Of a DNA stretch of 48,865 nucleotides, positions 10,885-19,832 are shown in pieces. Each line of letters opens with the position of its first letter. The stretch's first letter is position 1. Both the position numbers and the translations under genes were made by a program. Below the pieces are notes generated by a model, which made no database searches, was not told where the DNA came from, and saw only the letters and a program-made list of their open reading frames with translations. The stretch lies in assembly GCA_902604355.1 (NCBI GenBank), contig CACKYN010000007.1, positions 1 through 48,865 on the forward strand. Reading direction: 5' to 3'. This DNA comes from an uncultured Pelagibacteraceae bacterium (lineage in GTDB: Bacteria; Pseudomonadota; Alphaproteobacteria; Pelagibacterales; Pelagibacteraceae).

Positions 10885-11473
10885 TATTATTTAATTCTTC
10901 TTTAATATATTTGGTGCCTTCCCATGGGCTTTCGTAATCGAAGTTTCTGTAGTTTTGTTCAAGTTTTACTGGCTCACTTATTACTTTTTTTTGATCTTCA
11001 CTGTATCTAACCTCTGTATGCCCAGTTAAAGGAAAATCTTTTCTAAGTGGATGTCCTTTAAAGCCATAATCAGTTAATATTCTTCTTAAATCTGGATGAT
11101 CTTTAAAAGAAACACCGTACATATCAAATACTTCTCTTTCCATCCAGTTAGCTGCTGGAAAGATACTAGTTACGGATGGTATGATTTCATTTTCTGCAAT
11201 TGTATATTTTAAAATTAATCTTTGATTAAATTCATGGCTTAAAAATAAGTATACTACTTCAAATCTTTGATTTTTTTCTGGATAATCAGTAACTGTTATA
11301 TCAATAAGTTGTCTGAATTTTGTGTAATTGTTTGTTTTTAAAAATAAAACTACATCGATAAGATCATCTTTATCTGTCTCAAGATAAATCTGATTATGTC
11401 TAATCTCAGTTCTATTAATTTTAGTTGTTAATTCAGAGTTAATTTTTTTTTCTAGATCAATTAAATTTTTCAT
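10868..11473 (-). CDS. nuoC: NADH-quinone oxidoreductase subunit C
   Basis: 30-kDa peripheral arm subunit of complex I, 201 residues, the usual length for a separate (not NuoCD fused) subunit. The signature is [19 protein letters not shown] followed by [20 protein letters not shown] and [12 protein letters not shown]. It starts 2 bases after nuoB and overlaps nuoD by 17 bases. It has no cofactor and acts as a structural partner of NuoD. Confidence 0.98.
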   Translation of the reverse strand: MKNLIDLEKKINSELTTKINRTEIRHNQIYLETDKDDLIDVVLFLKTNNYTKFRQLIDITVTDYPEKNQRFEVVYLFLSHEFNQRLILKYTIAENEIIPSVTSIFPAANWMEREVFDMYGVSFKDHPDLRRILTDYGFKGHPLRKDFPLTGHTEVRYSEDQKKVISEPVKLEQNYRNFDYESPWEGTKYIKEELNNNDKKN

Positions 11474-11475
11474 GA

Positions 11476-11991
11476 CTATCTCGTAATAGAGCCCTTATTT
11501 CTAATTTTTTTTTGAAGTTGTAATATTCCATAAAGTAATGCTTCTGCTGAAGGAGGACATCCGGGCACATAAACGTCGACTGGAACTATTCTATCGCAGC
11601 CTCTAACTACAGAATATGAATAATGATAATACCCACCACCATTTGCACAACTTCCCATTGAGATAACGTATCTAGGTTCTGGCATTTGGTCGTAAACTTT
11701 TCTTAAAGCAGGTGCCATTTTATTAGTCAAAGTGCCTGCTACAATCATTACATCTGATTGTCTTGGGGAAGCTCTTGGTGCAGCACCAAATCTTTCAAGA
11801 TCATATCTTGGCATCGATGTTTGCATCATTTCAACAGCACAACAGGCTAACCCAAATGTCATCCAGTGAAGTGATCCTGCTCTTGACCAATTTATTAAAT
11901 TGTCTAGTGAGGTTGTAATAAATCCATTCTTGCCAAAATCGTCTGCAAGTTTTTTAAATTCTTCAGGAATCTGGTCTATTTTATTTTGCAT
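11476..11991 (-). CDS. nuoB: NADH-quinone oxidoreductase subunit B (cluster N2)
   Basis: Carries cluster N2, the last electron carrier before quinone. The product is 171 residues, within the usual range. The ligands are visible: the adjacent pair in [12 protein letters not shown], one in [12 protein letters not shown], and one in [17 protein letters not shown]. The quinone-site strand with [20 protein letters not shown] is intact. A short N-terminal amphipathic part precedes the core. It sits 12 bases after nuoA. Confidence 0.98.
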   Translation of the reverse strand: MQNKIDQIPEEFKKLADDFGKNGFITTSLDNLINWSRAGSLHWMTFGLACCAVEMMQTSMPRYDLERFGAAPRASPRQSDVMIVAGTLTNKMAPALRKVYDQMPEPRYVISMGSCANGGGYYHYSYSVVRGCDRIVPVDVYVPGCPPSAEALLYGILQLQKKIRNKGSITR

Positions 11992-12003
11992 TGTAATTAA
12001 ATT

Positions 12004-12372
12004 TTATTCCCAGTCTAAAGCGCCTTTTTTCCACTCATAAATAAAACCAATTGTAAGTATGAAGAGAAAAATCATCATTGATGAAAAACCTAATAAACCG
12101 ATATTTCCAAGAGAAATTGCCCACGGAAAAAGGAAAGCAATTTCTAAATCAAAAATAATAAATAATATTGCTACCAAATAAAATCTTACATCAAACTCCA
12201 TCCTTGAATCTTCAAATGGTTCAAATCCACATTCATATGCAGAAAGCTTTTCAGGATCGGGTCTTTTAGGCGAAAGAATAAAATTAATTACTACAAAAGC
12301 ACAACTTAGCCCTAAAGCTAGAACTAAAAAAATTATTATAGGTAAGTAGTTTTGTAAAAAATCAGATAACAT
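12004..12372 (-). CDS. nuoA: NADH-quinone oxidoreductase subunit A
   Basis: Three-helix membrane subunit that opens the nuo operon, 122 residues (family about 120). It contains the conserved loop [20 protein letters not shown] next to the quinone site, then [20 protein letters not shown] with the conserved acidic residues. No clear Shine-Dalgarno sequence precedes the ATG at 12372. The 157 bases upstream hold a duplicated 19-base element (see the repeat entry) and then tRNA-Asp. Confidence 0.97.
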   Translation of the reverse strand: MLSDFLQNYLPIIIFLVLALGLSCAFVVINFILSPKRPDPEKLSAYECGFEPFEDSRMEFDVRFYLVAILFIIFDLEIAFLFPWAISLGNIGLLGFSSMMIFLFILTIGFIYEWKKGALDWE

Positions 12373-12442
12373 TGAAATCTATATAGCACTTTTTTTTTGT
12401 TCTTGAAGCGCTCATACGTCACATTTTCTTAGAAAAAAAAAT

Positions 12443-12501
12443 TAACAATTTCAATGACTTATATTAAGTAAGCTGAAAAAGGTAACGATTTCAATGAATT
12501 A
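12443..12501. repeat. Imperfect 19-base direct repeat, period 40, upstream of nuoA
   Basis: On the plus strand TAACAATTTCAATGACTTA (12443-12461) and TAACGATTTCAATGAATTA (12483-12501) differ at two positions. Each is followed, at unequal distances, by YTGAAAAAG or CCGAAAAAG. On the coding strand of nuoA each copy contains ATTGAAA, which resembles a -35 hexamer. They could be duplicated promoter elements or binding sites, or remains of a small duplication. No function is shown by the sequence alone. Confidence 0.5.
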
Positions 12502-12529
12502 GACATTTAGTTTAAATTAACCGAAAAAG

Positions 12530-12606
12530 TGGCGGGAGTGAAGGGACTCGAACCCTCGACCTATCGCGTGACAGGCGATCGCTCTAACCAACTGAGCTAC
12601 ACCCCC
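12530..12606 (-). tRNA. tRNA-Asp (anticodon GTC)
   Basis: Minus-strand 77-base cloverleaf. The acceptor stem GGGGGTG pairs with CACTCCC (one G-T pair), discriminator G, and a genomically encoded CCA at 12532-12530. The anticodon loop CTGTCAC gives GTC, reading Asp codons. The T arm GAGGGTTCGAGTCCCTT is canonical. It lies 12 bases after tRNA-Val and is probably processed from the same transcript, which would run toward nuoA. Confidence 0.96.
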
Positions 12607-12618
12607 ACTTTTGATTCT

Positions 12619-12694
12619 TGGTGGGCAGTATAGGACTCGAACCTATGGCCCCCTCGGTGTAAACGAGATGCTCTACCAACTGAGCTAACCGCCC
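12619..12694 (-). tRNA. tRNA-Val (anticodon TAC)
   Basis: Minus-strand 76-base cloverleaf. The acceptor stem GGGCGGT pairs with ACTGCCC, discriminator A, encoded CCA at 12621-12619. The anticodon loop TTTACAC gives TAC, reading GTN Val codons. D arm AGCTCAGTTGGTAGAGC and T arm TAGGTTCGAGTCCTA are typical. It is the first member of a Val-Asp tRNA pair with a recognisable promoter at 12716-12743. Confidence 0.96.
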
Positions 12695-12715
12695 AAAACA
12701 AAAAAAGTAACGTGA

Positions 12716-12743
12716 TTTATATCTTTTAGAGCAATAACGTCAA
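12716..12743 (-). promoter_or_regulatory. Sigma-70 type promoter for tRNA-Val and tRNA-Asp
   Basis: On the minus strand TTGACG (12743-12738) and TATAAA (12721-12716) are separated by 16 bases. The predicted start near 12709 is about 15 bases before the 5' end of tRNA-Val, a short leader suited to a tRNA transcript. Because no terminator is evident between tRNA-Asp and nuoA, it may also feed the nuo operon. Confidence 0.65.
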
Positions 12744-12776
12744 GATTTATTAATTACTGAAAAACTAAGAAAAATA

Positions 12777-12896
12777 TTAAAATCCACCTCTCCAATTGTT
12801 TTTATTTTCAAAACTATCTTTTTCACGTTTGGAGAACGGTCTTAGTAAATAAATACCCAGAAATACAACAAATGAGATGATTATTAATAATTCCAT
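12777..12896 (-). CDS. 39-residue single-helix membrane peptide downstream of lon
   Basis: Open frame of 39 codons. The product begins MELLIIISFVVFLGIYLLRP, one membrane helix, and ends with a charged tail FSKREKDSFENKNNWRGGF. It starts 18 bases after the lon stop on the same strand, so it may be the last gene of the tig-clpP-clpX-lon series. The motif RP-[FI]-[ST]-K-x-E-x-D and a late NK-x-W recur in the 40-residue peptide at 31758-31880, which suggests a small paralogous family. No strong ribosome binding site is visible. Function unknown. Confidence 0.6.
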   Translation of the reverse strand: MELLIIISFVVFLGIYLLRPFSKREKDSFENKNNWRGGF

Positions 12897-12914
12897 TTTT
12901 TTTACAATTATTAT

Positions 12915-15299
12915 TTATTGAATGCTAGCTTGAGATTTATCGTCTTTTTTCGATATATCAACTTCAACATATTCAGTTGGTTTTAATTCTTTTGTTAATG
13001 CTATCTTAATTACTTGATCAGCGTGTTCAACGGGAGTAATTTTTATATCATCCATTATTTTTTTTGGCATATCTACCAGATCTTTTTCATTTTCTTTTGG
13101 TATTAAAACCTCTTTTATTCCCGCTCTGTGTGCAGCTAATAATTTTTCTTTTAATCCACCAATTTGCAAAACTTGGCCTGTCAAGGTAACCTCGCCCGTC
13201 ATTGCTAGGTCTTTTCTGACTGGAATATTTGTTATTGAGGATACAATAGATGTCACCATTCCAACACCAGCTGATGGTCCATCTTTTGGAGTAGCGCCTT
13301 CAGGAACATGAATATGAAAATCTTTCTTTTCAAATACAGGAGGAATAATTCCATATTCTAAACATTTGGATCTTACAAAAGATTTTGCAGCTTTTACAGA
13401 CTCTTGCATTACATCTCCAAGCTTACCTGTAATTTGCATTCTACCTTTACCAGGCATAGTGACTGTTTCAATTTTAAGAATCTCTCCACCATACTCTGTC
13501 CATGCTAATCCAACAACAATACCTACTTTATTATCATCTTCTAGTTCTCCAAAGTTAAATTTTGCAACACCAAGGAAATCAGACAAATTTTTGTTATTGA
13601 CATTAACTTCTTTCTCTTCTCCAGCAACGATTTTCTTAACTACTTTTCGCGCTATTTTAGAAATTTCTCTTTCTAAGTTTCTTACCCCGGACTCTTTAGT
13701 GTAGCCTCTTATGACTTCTTTAATTAAGTCATCACTTAAATTCATTTCTTTCTCTTTAACACCATTATCTTTTATTTGTTTGGGCAACAAATATTTATTA
13801 GCAATATTAATTTTTTCGTCTTCCGTGTAACCAGCAAGTCTAATAACTTCCATCCTATCTAAAAGAGGTGGCAATATATTAAGTGTATTTGCAGTAGTAA
13901 CAAACATCACATCTGAAAGATCATAATCAACTTCTAAATAATGATCGTTAAAAGTCGTATTCTGCTCTGGGTCTAATGCCTCCAATAAAGCGGAGGAAGG
14001 ATCTCCTCTATAATCATTTCCTATTTTATCAATCTCATCTAATAAAATTAAAGGATTCTTAGTGCCAGCTTTTTTCATCATCTGAATAATTTTTCCAGGT
14101 AAAGAACCAATATAAGTTCTTCTGTGTCCTCTAATTTCAGCCTCATCTCTCATTCCTCCTACGGACATTCTTACAAATTCTCTATTTGTAGCTTTAGCAA
14201 TCGACTTTCCTAATGAAGTTTTACCTACTCCTGGTGGTCCAACTAAACATAAAATTGGTCCTTTTATCTTTTCCATTCTTTTTTGAACTGCAAGAAATTC
14301 AACTATTCTCTCTTTAATTTTTTCTAATCCAAAATGGTCCTTATCTAGAGTATTTTGTGCCTTAGCTAAATCAATATCTACTTCACTCTTTTTATGCCAT
14401 GGAAGTTCTGTCATCCAGTCTAAATAATTTCTCACTACTGTAGCTTCAGCTGACATAGGACTCATATTTTTTAACTTTTTTAATTCTTGTAAACATTTTT
14501 TTTCGACGTCTTTTGGCATCTTAGCTTTAGTGATAGCTTTATTTATGCTCGATGTTTCGTCTTTTCCATCTTCAATTTCTCCAAGTTCTTTTTGAATAGC
14601 CTTTAATTGCTCATTTAAATAATACTCACGTTGAGTTTTTTCCATTTGAGTTTTAACTCTACCTCTTATTCTCTTTTCAACTCCAATTATACTAGTTTCA
14701 TTTTCCATAATTTTAATTATAGCATTCAATCTTTTCTTAACATCATTTGTCTCAAAAATTTGTTGTTTTTCAGAAATTGAAGCTGCTATATGAGATGCTA
14801 TATTGTCAGCAATTTGAGATGGATCTTTTAGTTGCTTGATAGTATTTATTGTTTCATTAGAAATTTTTTTATTTATTGATGTTAGTTTTTCTAGTCTTCT
14901 TAAAGCTGTAGCTGCTAATGGAAATAAATCTTCATCCTTGGATAGAAAGTCGTTAAAATACGTATAATCACAAGTAATAAATTTTTCGTTATCTTTAAAA
15001 TCTAAAATTTTTACTCTTTTAATACCTTCAACCAAAACCTTAACAGTACCATCTGGTAATTTAAGTAATTGTAAAATGTTACCTTCACACCCATACATAA
15101 AGACATCAGTTTTATTTGGATCATCAATTTCAGAATTTTTTTGAGTTACAAGGATAATTTTTTTATCCTTTTTCATTACTTCGTTTAATGCAGAAATTGA
15201 TTTATCTCTTCCAACAAATAATGGAATAACCATACTTGGAAATACCACTATGTCTCTCAGAGGTAATAAAGGTAGTGAGATTTTAACTTCCATTATCAT
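12915..15299 (-). CDS. lon: ATP-dependent protease Lon
   Basis: Cytoplasmic AAA+ serine protease that degrades misfolded and regulatory proteins. The product is 794 residues, the normal length of bacterial LonA. It has the N-terminal substrate domain (LPLLPLRDIVVFPSMVIPLF), Walker A GPPGVGKTS, Walker B ILLDEIDKIG, and the C-terminal protease domain with catalytic Ser in PKDGPSAGVGM near residue 677 and the catalytic Lys in GGLKEKLLAAHRAG. ATG codons at 15299 and 15293 are both possible starts. It follows clpX, so the main ATP-dependent proteases are clustered. Confidence 0.98.
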   Translation of the reverse strand: MIMEVKISLPLLPLRDIVVFPSMVIPLFVGRDKSISALNEVMKKDKKIILVTQKNSEIDDPNKTDVFMYGCEGNILQLLKLPDGTVKVLVEGIKRVKILDFKDNEKFITCDYTYFNDFLSKDEDLFPLAATALRRLEKLTSINKKISNETINTIKQLKDPSQIADNIASHIAASISEKQQIFETNDVKKRLNAIIKIMENETSIIGVEKRIRGRVKTQMEKTQREYYLNEQLKAIQKELGEIEDGKDETSSINKAITKAKMPKDVEKKCLQELKKLKNMSPMSAEATVVRNYLDWMTELPWHKKSEVDIDLAKAQNTLDKDHFGLEKIKERIVEFLAVQKRMEKIKGPILCLVGPPGVGKTSLGKSIAKATNREFVRMSVGGMRDEAEIRGHRRTYIGSLPGKIIQMMKKAGTKNPLILLDEIDKIGNDYRGDPSSALLEALDPEQNTTFNDHYLEVDYDLSDVMFVTTANTLNILPPLLDRMEVIRLAGYTEDEKINIANKYLLPKQIKDNGVKEKEMNLSDDLIKEVIRGYTKESGVRNLEREISKIARKVVKKIVAGEEKEVNVNNKNLSDFLGVAKFNFGELEDDNKVGIVVGLAWTEYGGEILKIETVTMPGKGRMQITGKLGDVMQESVKAAKSFVRSKCLEYGIIPPVFEKKDFHIHVPEGATPKDGPSAGVGMVTSIVSSITNIPVRKDLAMTGEVTLTGQVLQIGGLKEKLLAAHRAGIKEVLIPKENEKDLVDMPKKIMDDIKITPVEHADQVIKIALTKELKPTEYVEVDISKKDDKSQASIQ

Positions 15300-15353
15300 A
15301 ATATGGATATTATATTTTATTTTGCAATAGCTTTTTATTAGTTATTAAGGATA

Positions 15354-16622
15354 TTAAGCCGCTGTAGTCTTATTTGACTTAGATTTACCATCACCTTTTG
15401 AATGAACTAGAATAGGTTGGGACTGACCTTTTGCAGCACTAGCATCCACAATTACTTCGTCAATATTTTCTTGGCTTGGTAAGTCGTACATTGTTTTTAA
15501 CAAAATATTTTCTAAGATTGATCTTAATCCTCTTGCACCTGTTTTTTTCTTAATTGCCTTTTGAGCTATCTCTTTAAGAGCATTTTCTTTAAATACTAAT
15601 TTAGCTCCATCTAATTTAAATAATTCTTGATATTGTTTAATTAAAGAATTTTTTGGCTCTTGGAGAATTTTTATTAAAGATTTTTCGTCCAGATCCTCCA
15701 GAGTTGCAATCATTGGTAGTCTTCCTATAAATTCAGGAATTAATCCAAATTTTAATAAATCCTCAGGCTCAAGTCCTTTCATCCATTCGCCAGTTTTCTT
15801 ATCTTGTGTATTTTTTACATCAGCACCAAATCCAATTGAAGTTCCTTTGTCTCTTTGAGAAATTATTTTATCTAATCCTGCAAAAGCACCGCCACAAATA
15901 AATAATATGTTTGTTGTATCAACTTGTAAAAATTCTTGTTGCGGATGTTTTCTTCCACCTTGTGGAGGCACACTAGCAACAGTTCCTTCCATAATTTTTA
16001 GTAAAGCTTGTTGCACACCTTCACCTGAAACATCTCTTGTGATTGATGGATTTTCAGATTTTCTACTTATTTTGTCAACTTCGTCAATATAAACTATTCC
16101 TCTTTGAGCTTTTTCTACATTGTAATCAGAAGCTTGTAATAATTTTAAAATAATATTCTCAACATCTTCACCAACATAACCAGCTTCGGTTAATGTAGTT
16201 GCATCTGCCATAGTAAATGGTACGTCTAAAATTCTTGCAAGCGTTTGAGCTAATAAAGTTTTACCACAACCTGTAGGACCAACTAAAAGTATGTTTGATT
16301 TAGAAAGCTCAACGTTTTTACTTGTCTTACTCTCATAATTTAATCTTTTATAATGATTGTGAACTGCTACAGATAAAACTTTTTTAGCATGGGCTTGTCC
16401 TATTACATAATCATCCAACACTGTACAAATTTCTTTTGGTGAAGGAAGACCATCTTGATGTTTAACAAAAGTATCTTTACTCTCCTCTTTAATAATGTCC
16501 ATACACAACTCAACACACTCATCACAAATGAAAACAGTTGGTCCTGCAATTAATTTTCTAACCTCATGCTGACTCTTTCCACAAAAAGAACAGTAAAGAA
16601 TATTTTTATTATTTGTTGACAT
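15354..16622 (-). CDS. clpX: ATP-dependent Clp protease ATP-binding subunit ClpX
   Basis: AAA+ unfoldase that feeds substrates to ClpP, 422 residues (family about 420-425). The N-terminal zinc-binding domain has two Cys pairs, CSFCGKS and CDECVELC. The AAA+ core shows Walker [13 protein letters not shown], the pore loop in [11 protein letters not shown], Walker [11 protein letters not shown] and the IGF loop region in [10 protein letters not shown] for ClpP docking. The C-terminus ends in a Ser/Lys-rich tail. It lies between clpP and lon on the same strand. Confidence 0.98.
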   Translation of the reverse strand: MSTNNKNILYCSFCGKSQHEVRKLIAGPTVFICDECVELCMDIIKEESKDTFVKHQDGLPSPKEICTVLDDYVIGQAHAKKVLSVAVHNHYKRLNYESKTSKNVELSKSNILLVGPTGCGKTLLAQTLARILDVPFTMADATTLTEAGYVGEDVENIILKLLQASDYNVEKAQRGIVYIDEVDKISRKSENPSITRDVSGEGVQQALLKIMEGTVASVPPQGGRKHPQQEFLQVDTTNILFICGGAFAGLDKIISQRDKGTSIGFGADVKNTQDKKTGEWMKGLEPEDLLKFGLIPEFIGRLPMIATLEDLDEKSLIKILQEPKNSLIKQYQELFKLDGAKLVFKENALKEIAQKAIKKKTGARGLRSILENILLKTMYDLPSQENIDEVIVDASAAKGQSQPILVHSKGDGKSKSNKTTAA

Positions 16623-16710
16623 AATTTTTTAAACGAATCACTTCCAATACTTTATTATAGAAGTCTCCTAATAATCAAGTTTGGATTAATCTATTACAAT
16701 ATATTGTGTA

Positions 16711-17322
16711 TTAAGATCTTTTTTCAACAACTTCGTCAATAAGACCAAATGACTTTGCCACATCTGCAGTCATGAAATTATCTCTTTCAAGAGCAGATTT
16801 TACTTCATCAACACTCTTACCTGTATGCTTTGAATAAATTTCATTTAATCTTTTTTTTAATGATAAAACTTCGTTCGCATGTATCTCAATATCAGTTGCC
16901 TGACCTTGAAAACCAGCTGAAGGTTGATGGACCATGATTCTAGAATTTGGTAATGAAAATCTTTTTCCTTTGGTTCCAGCTGCTAATAAAAATGAACCCA
17001 TGGATGCAGCCTGTCCTATGCATAATGTTGAGATATCAGGTTTTACATATTGCATTGTATCATAAATACCAAGACCAGCTGTCACAAGACCACCAGGGCT
17101 ATTGATATATAAATAAATCTCTTTTTTAGGATCTTCAGCTTCTAAAAATAATAATTGAGCAGTAACTAGTGAGGCAACATTATCGTTAATTTGACCTGTT
17201 AAAAAAATTATTCTTTCTTTTAAAAGTCTTGAATAAATATCGTATGCTCTCTCACCCTTACTGGATTGTTCAACAACCATTGGAACCAGGTTACTCATAT
17301 ATTCAGATAATTTTGTTGTCAT
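16711..17322 (-). CDS. clpP: ATP-dependent Clp protease proteolytic subunit ClpP
   Basis: Barrel-forming serine protease, partner of ClpX, 203 residues (family about 195-215). The nucleophile Ser is at about residue 107 in [16 protein letters not shown], the His at 132 in [10 protein letters not shown], and the Asp in the late motif LERDNFMTA. The start gives [20 protein letters not shown], the usual short propeptide region and beginning of the mature enzyme. It follows tig with a gap of 32 bases, the common tig-clpP-clpX-lon order in proteobacteria. Confidence 0.98.
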   Translation of the reverse strand: MTTKLSEYMSNLVPMVVEQSSKGERAYDIYSRLLKERIIFLTGQINDNVASLVTAQLLFLEAEDPKKEIYLYINSPGGLVTAGLGIYDTMQYVKPDISTLCIGQAASMGSFLLAAGTKGKRFSLPNSRIMVHQPSAGFQGQATDIEIHANEVLSLKKRLNEIYSKHTGKSVDEVKSALERDNFMTADVAKSFGLIDEVVEKRS

Positions 17323-17354
17323 AATTGATTCGGACTCACTTATACAACTTGAGA

Positions 17355-18785
17355 TTACTTTTTGCTAACTTTTTTTATTTTTTTAGCAGGTGGCTTTGTT
17401 TTTGCTGTTTTTGTTGAGGGTTTTTTTTCTTTAACAGTTTTTACCTCAGATTTTTTCTTAGTATCTTTTTTTTCATGGTCGTGATCATGATTCTGCTCAT
17501 GTGCCTCTTTTAAAATTTTTTCAGCTTCAGATTTTGATATTTCTTTTTTATTTGCTTTACCTTTTTCTTTAATTAGTTTTAAAATTTTTTCTTCATATAC
17601 TGTTCCTCTTAGGCTAGCGACAGCAGATGGGTTTTTTTGATAAAAATCCATTACCATCTTTTCTTGTCCTGGCATCATCCTAAGTTGTTTTTGAACCTCA
17701 TTCTGAATTTCAACTTCACTAACTTTTATTTGATTTTTTTCTCCAAATTCATTTAAAATCAATCCAGTTTTAATTCGAGTCTTGGCTTTTTCCTCAAAAG
17801 TTTTCTTATTTTTTTTTACCTCATCTTCTGACATACCTTGTGAAAGAATTTTAACTTCTTCCTGTATTAAGTTTTCAGGAACTTCTTCAACTTTAATCTT
17901 TTCAATTTCTTTTAAAATTTGATTTTTTGATAATTGATCGAGTGAGTTTTTGTATTCATCATTTATTTGTTTTGAAATTAAAATTTTAAGATCTTTTAAA
18001 TCTTTTGCACCTAAATTTTTTGCAAAACTATCATCAATTTTAACCTCTTCTGGTTGTTTTACATTTAAAATTTTACAATTAAATTTAGCTTTTTTGTTTA
18101 CCAAATCTTTTTCAGGAAAATTTTCAGGTAATATAGCTTCAACTATTTTTTCATCATCTTTCTTAGCTCCAATTAATTGCTTATCGAAACCTTTTAGAAA
18201 TAAATCTTTTCCTAGAGTTAATTGAGTATTTTTTCCTTCATTCCCCTTAAATTCTTTACCATCTACTGTCGCTTTGTAATCTAAAGCAACTAGATCACCT
18301 TCTTTAGCTTTCGTTTCGGGTTTGGTATCTTTAAAATTTGGTTGGTTTTTTGCTATTTCCTTAATTCTTTTATCAGTTTCACTATCGTCAATCTTAACTG
18401 TGTATTGATCAAATTTTATATTTTCTAATGATTTAACATCAACTTTAGGTAATTCTGTAACTGATAATACGTATTCTAACTCCTTATCTTCTCCATAAGT
18501 CTTTAAATCCAATTTAGGTTGACCAGCTGGTTTTATTTTATTTTCCTCTAAAGCTTTTGTTGAAGTATCTTTTAAAACTTTATCTAAAACTTCTCCAAAT
18601 ACAGCCTTACCAAATTGTCTTTTTAAAACTTCTTTAGGAACTTTTCCTGGTCGAAAACCTTTCAGATTTACAGTACCTTTAATCTCTTCATATTTTTCGT
18701 CCATATAAGAGTTCATAGTCTCTTTATCGATTAAAATTTTAAGATCTTTGTTTAAACCTTTTTTATTTTCTATTGTGACTTTCAT
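17355..18785 (-). CDS. tig: Trigger factor with a long basic C-terminal tail
   Basis: Ribosome-associated chaperone with peptidyl-prolyl isomerase activity, 476 residues, somewhat longer than the usual 430-450. The ribosome-binding signature [17 protein letters not shown] is near residue 42. The FKBP-like domain follows ([16 protein letters not shown]), then the helical arms. The last 48 residues form a His/Asp cluster (HDHDHE) followed by a tail rich in Lys, Thr and Pro, which looks disordered and might bind metal or RNA. The ATG lies only 10 bases after the 3' end of tRNA-Leu. Confidence 0.96.
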   Translation of the reverse strand: MKVTIENKKGLNKDLKILIDKETMNSYMDEKYEEIKGTVNLKGFRPGKVPKEVLKRQFGKAVFGEVLDKVLKDTSTKALEENKIKPAGQPKLDLKTYGEDKELEYVLSVTELPKVDVKSLENIKFDQYTVKIDDSETDKRIKEIAKNQPNFKDTKPETKAKEGDLVALDYKATVDGKEFKGNEGKNTQLTLGKDLFLKGFDKQLIGAKKDDEKIVEAILPENFPEKDLVNKKAKFNCKILNVKQPEEVKIDDSFAKNLGAKDLKDLKILISKQINDEYKNSLDQLSKNQILKEIEKIKVEEVPENLIQEEVKILSQGMSEDEVKKNKKTFEEKAKTRIKTGLILNEFGEKNQIKVSEVEIQNEVQKQLRMMPGQEKMVMDFYQKNPSAVASLRGTVYEEKILKLIKEKGKANKKEISKSEAEKILKEAHEQNHDHDHEKKDTKKKSEVKTVKEKKPSTKTAKTKPPAKKIKKVSKK

Positions 18786-18795
18786 AATATTTTAA

Positions 18796-18880
18796 TGGTA
18801 GGGCGAAAAGGACTCGAACCTTCACATGTTGCCATATTGGTTCCTAAGACCAACGCGTCTACCAATTCCGCCATCGCCCC
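18796..18880 (-). tRNA. tRNA-Leu (anticodon TAG)
   Basis: Minus-strand 85-base class II tRNA with a variable arm. The acceptor stem GGGGCGA pairs with TCGCCCT (one G-T pair), discriminator A, encoded CCA at 18798-18796. The anticodon stem TTGGT/ACCAA encloses CTTAGGA, anticodon TAG, reading CTN Leu codons. The variable arm and the T arm GAAGGTTCGAGTCCTTT are normal. The CCA end is 10 bases before the ATG of tig, so tRNA and mRNA are probably cotranscribed and separated by 3' processing. Confidence 0.96.
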
Positions 18881-18894
18881 ACAAATTACGAGGT

Positions 18895-18923
18895 TTTATA
18901 TATTATTGAAACTATTTGTCCAA
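18895..18923 (-). promoter_or_regulatory. Sigma-70 type promoter for tRNA-Leu (and probably tig)
   Basis: On the minus strand TTGGAC (18923-18918) and TATAAA (18900-18895) are 17 bases apart, an optimal spacing. The predicted start is about 7-10 bases before the tRNA 5' end. A perfect 7-base inverted repeat ATTTGTC/GACAAAT with a 4-base spacer (18914-18931) overlaps the -35 hexamer and could be an operator or chance. No separate tig promoter fits in the 10-base gap after the tRNA. Confidence 0.6.
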
Positions 18924-18980
18924 TGACAAATGCTCAAAAATTATCTATTTATCTGATTAATTTTATATTACTTTTAAAAA

Positions 18981-19232
18981 ATGATTATTTCACCTTGTAT
19001 AAGCATTTGCAAAACAGATCCTTCTACAGGGTATTGTTATGGATGTGGAAGAAGCAATGAAGAAAAGCAAATATGGAAGAAAGATGATACATCTGATGAT
19101 TGGAAAAAAAACAATCTAGAGTCGATAAAAAAAAGATTATCAGGCTGGCAGCTTGAAAGCTTCAATGAGTCTTATGAATACAAGATAAATAATGGAATGT
19201 CTTTATTCAAAAAAAATCAAATTAAAGAATAA
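18981..19232 (+). CDS. DUF1289 family protein (small Cys-rich)
   Basis: An 83-residue soluble protein that opens with SPCISICKTDPSTGYCYGCG, the signature of the DUF1289 family: four cysteines in a C-x3-C-x8-C-x2-C arrangement, likely to bind a metal or an Fe-S cluster. The rest is polar, with a Trp-rich RLSGW segment. The family's role is not established. It is transcribed away from tRNA-Leu and is followed 8 bases later by a small membrane protein gene on the same strand. Confidence 0.85.
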   Translation: MIISPCISICKTDPSTGYCYGCGRSNEEKQIWKKDDTSDDWKKNNLESIKKRLSGWQLESFNESYEYKINNGMSLFKKNQIKE

Positions 19233-19240
19233 AGATCTAT

Positions 19241-19414
19241 ATGAGTAAAGTAAAATTAATTAGTGTTATTTATGCTATTGGAATAATAATTGGTGCTCTT
19301 TTTCTTGAGGTCTGGGCCGCAGAGACATCATTCATTAAAACTATTGGTGTTTTTATATGGACAATCATATTTTTAATCGCATTATTTTTTGCTGATAAAA
19401 ATGAAAAAGAGTAA
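19241..19414 (+). CDS. 57-residue membrane protein, two predicted helices
   Basis: Open frame from ATG at 19241 to TAA at 19414. The product MSKVKLISVIYAIGIIIGAL opens with a first membrane helix; a second helix, IGVFIWTIIFLIALFFADKN, precedes a charged end. It begins 8 bases after the DUF1289 stop and overlaps the next gene by 14 bases. I do not recognise the family. The packing and the clean two-helix hairpin make it a likely real gene. Confidence 0.7.
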   Translation: MSKVKLISVIYAIGIIIGALFLEVWAAETSFIKTIGVFIWTIIFLIALFFADKNEKE

Positions 19415-19832
19415 TTTAAAAACATTTTTTTTGGTAATTTTTACTTTAATATTTAGTTTGAGTAAGTGTTATTCAGAAATAATTATATTAAGTAAGTGTG
19501 ATCATAAAGAAGATGTATTTTTAAAAAATGAATACATCTTAAATCTTAATGAATTACTTATGACTAGAAATTATGTTTACAATGAAAAAACTTATCAGAA
19601 ATATAAAATAACTGACCTTAGTGTTAAAAAATCAAACACTTATGTAAGAAATATATACGAAGAAAATGGCAAAATTTTTACCCTAAAACACGGCTATCCT
19701 CAGTTCTACACTCAAATATTATTTTATAAAGAAAAACCAGAAATATTTATGAAGTCAGTTTTAAATGATATTGAGGGTATTTCAAAAATATCAACATGTA
19801 AAAAAATTGAGAAATTTGATCAACAAAGTTAA
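19401..19832 (+). CDS. Secreted hypothetical protein with signal peptide
   Basis: From the ATG at 19401 the product is 143 residues. A longer form from TTG at 19389 is possible but the ATG gives a textbook signal peptide, MKKSNLKTFFLVIFTLIFSL, with likely cleavage near CYS-E at about residue 26. The Cys near the cleavage point is preceded by Lys, so it is not a good lipobox. The mature part has three more cysteines and is Lys/Tyr rich. I do not recognise the family. Its stop overlaps that of the convergent gene at 19829 in a shared TTAA. Confidence 0.7.
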   Translation: MKKSNLKTFFLVIFTLIFSLSKCYSEIIILSKCDHKEDVFLKNEYILNLNELLMTRNYVYNEKTYQKYKITDLSVKKSNTYVRNIYEENGKIFTLKHGYPQFYTQILFYKEKPEIFMKSVLNDIEGISKISTCKKIEKFDQQS

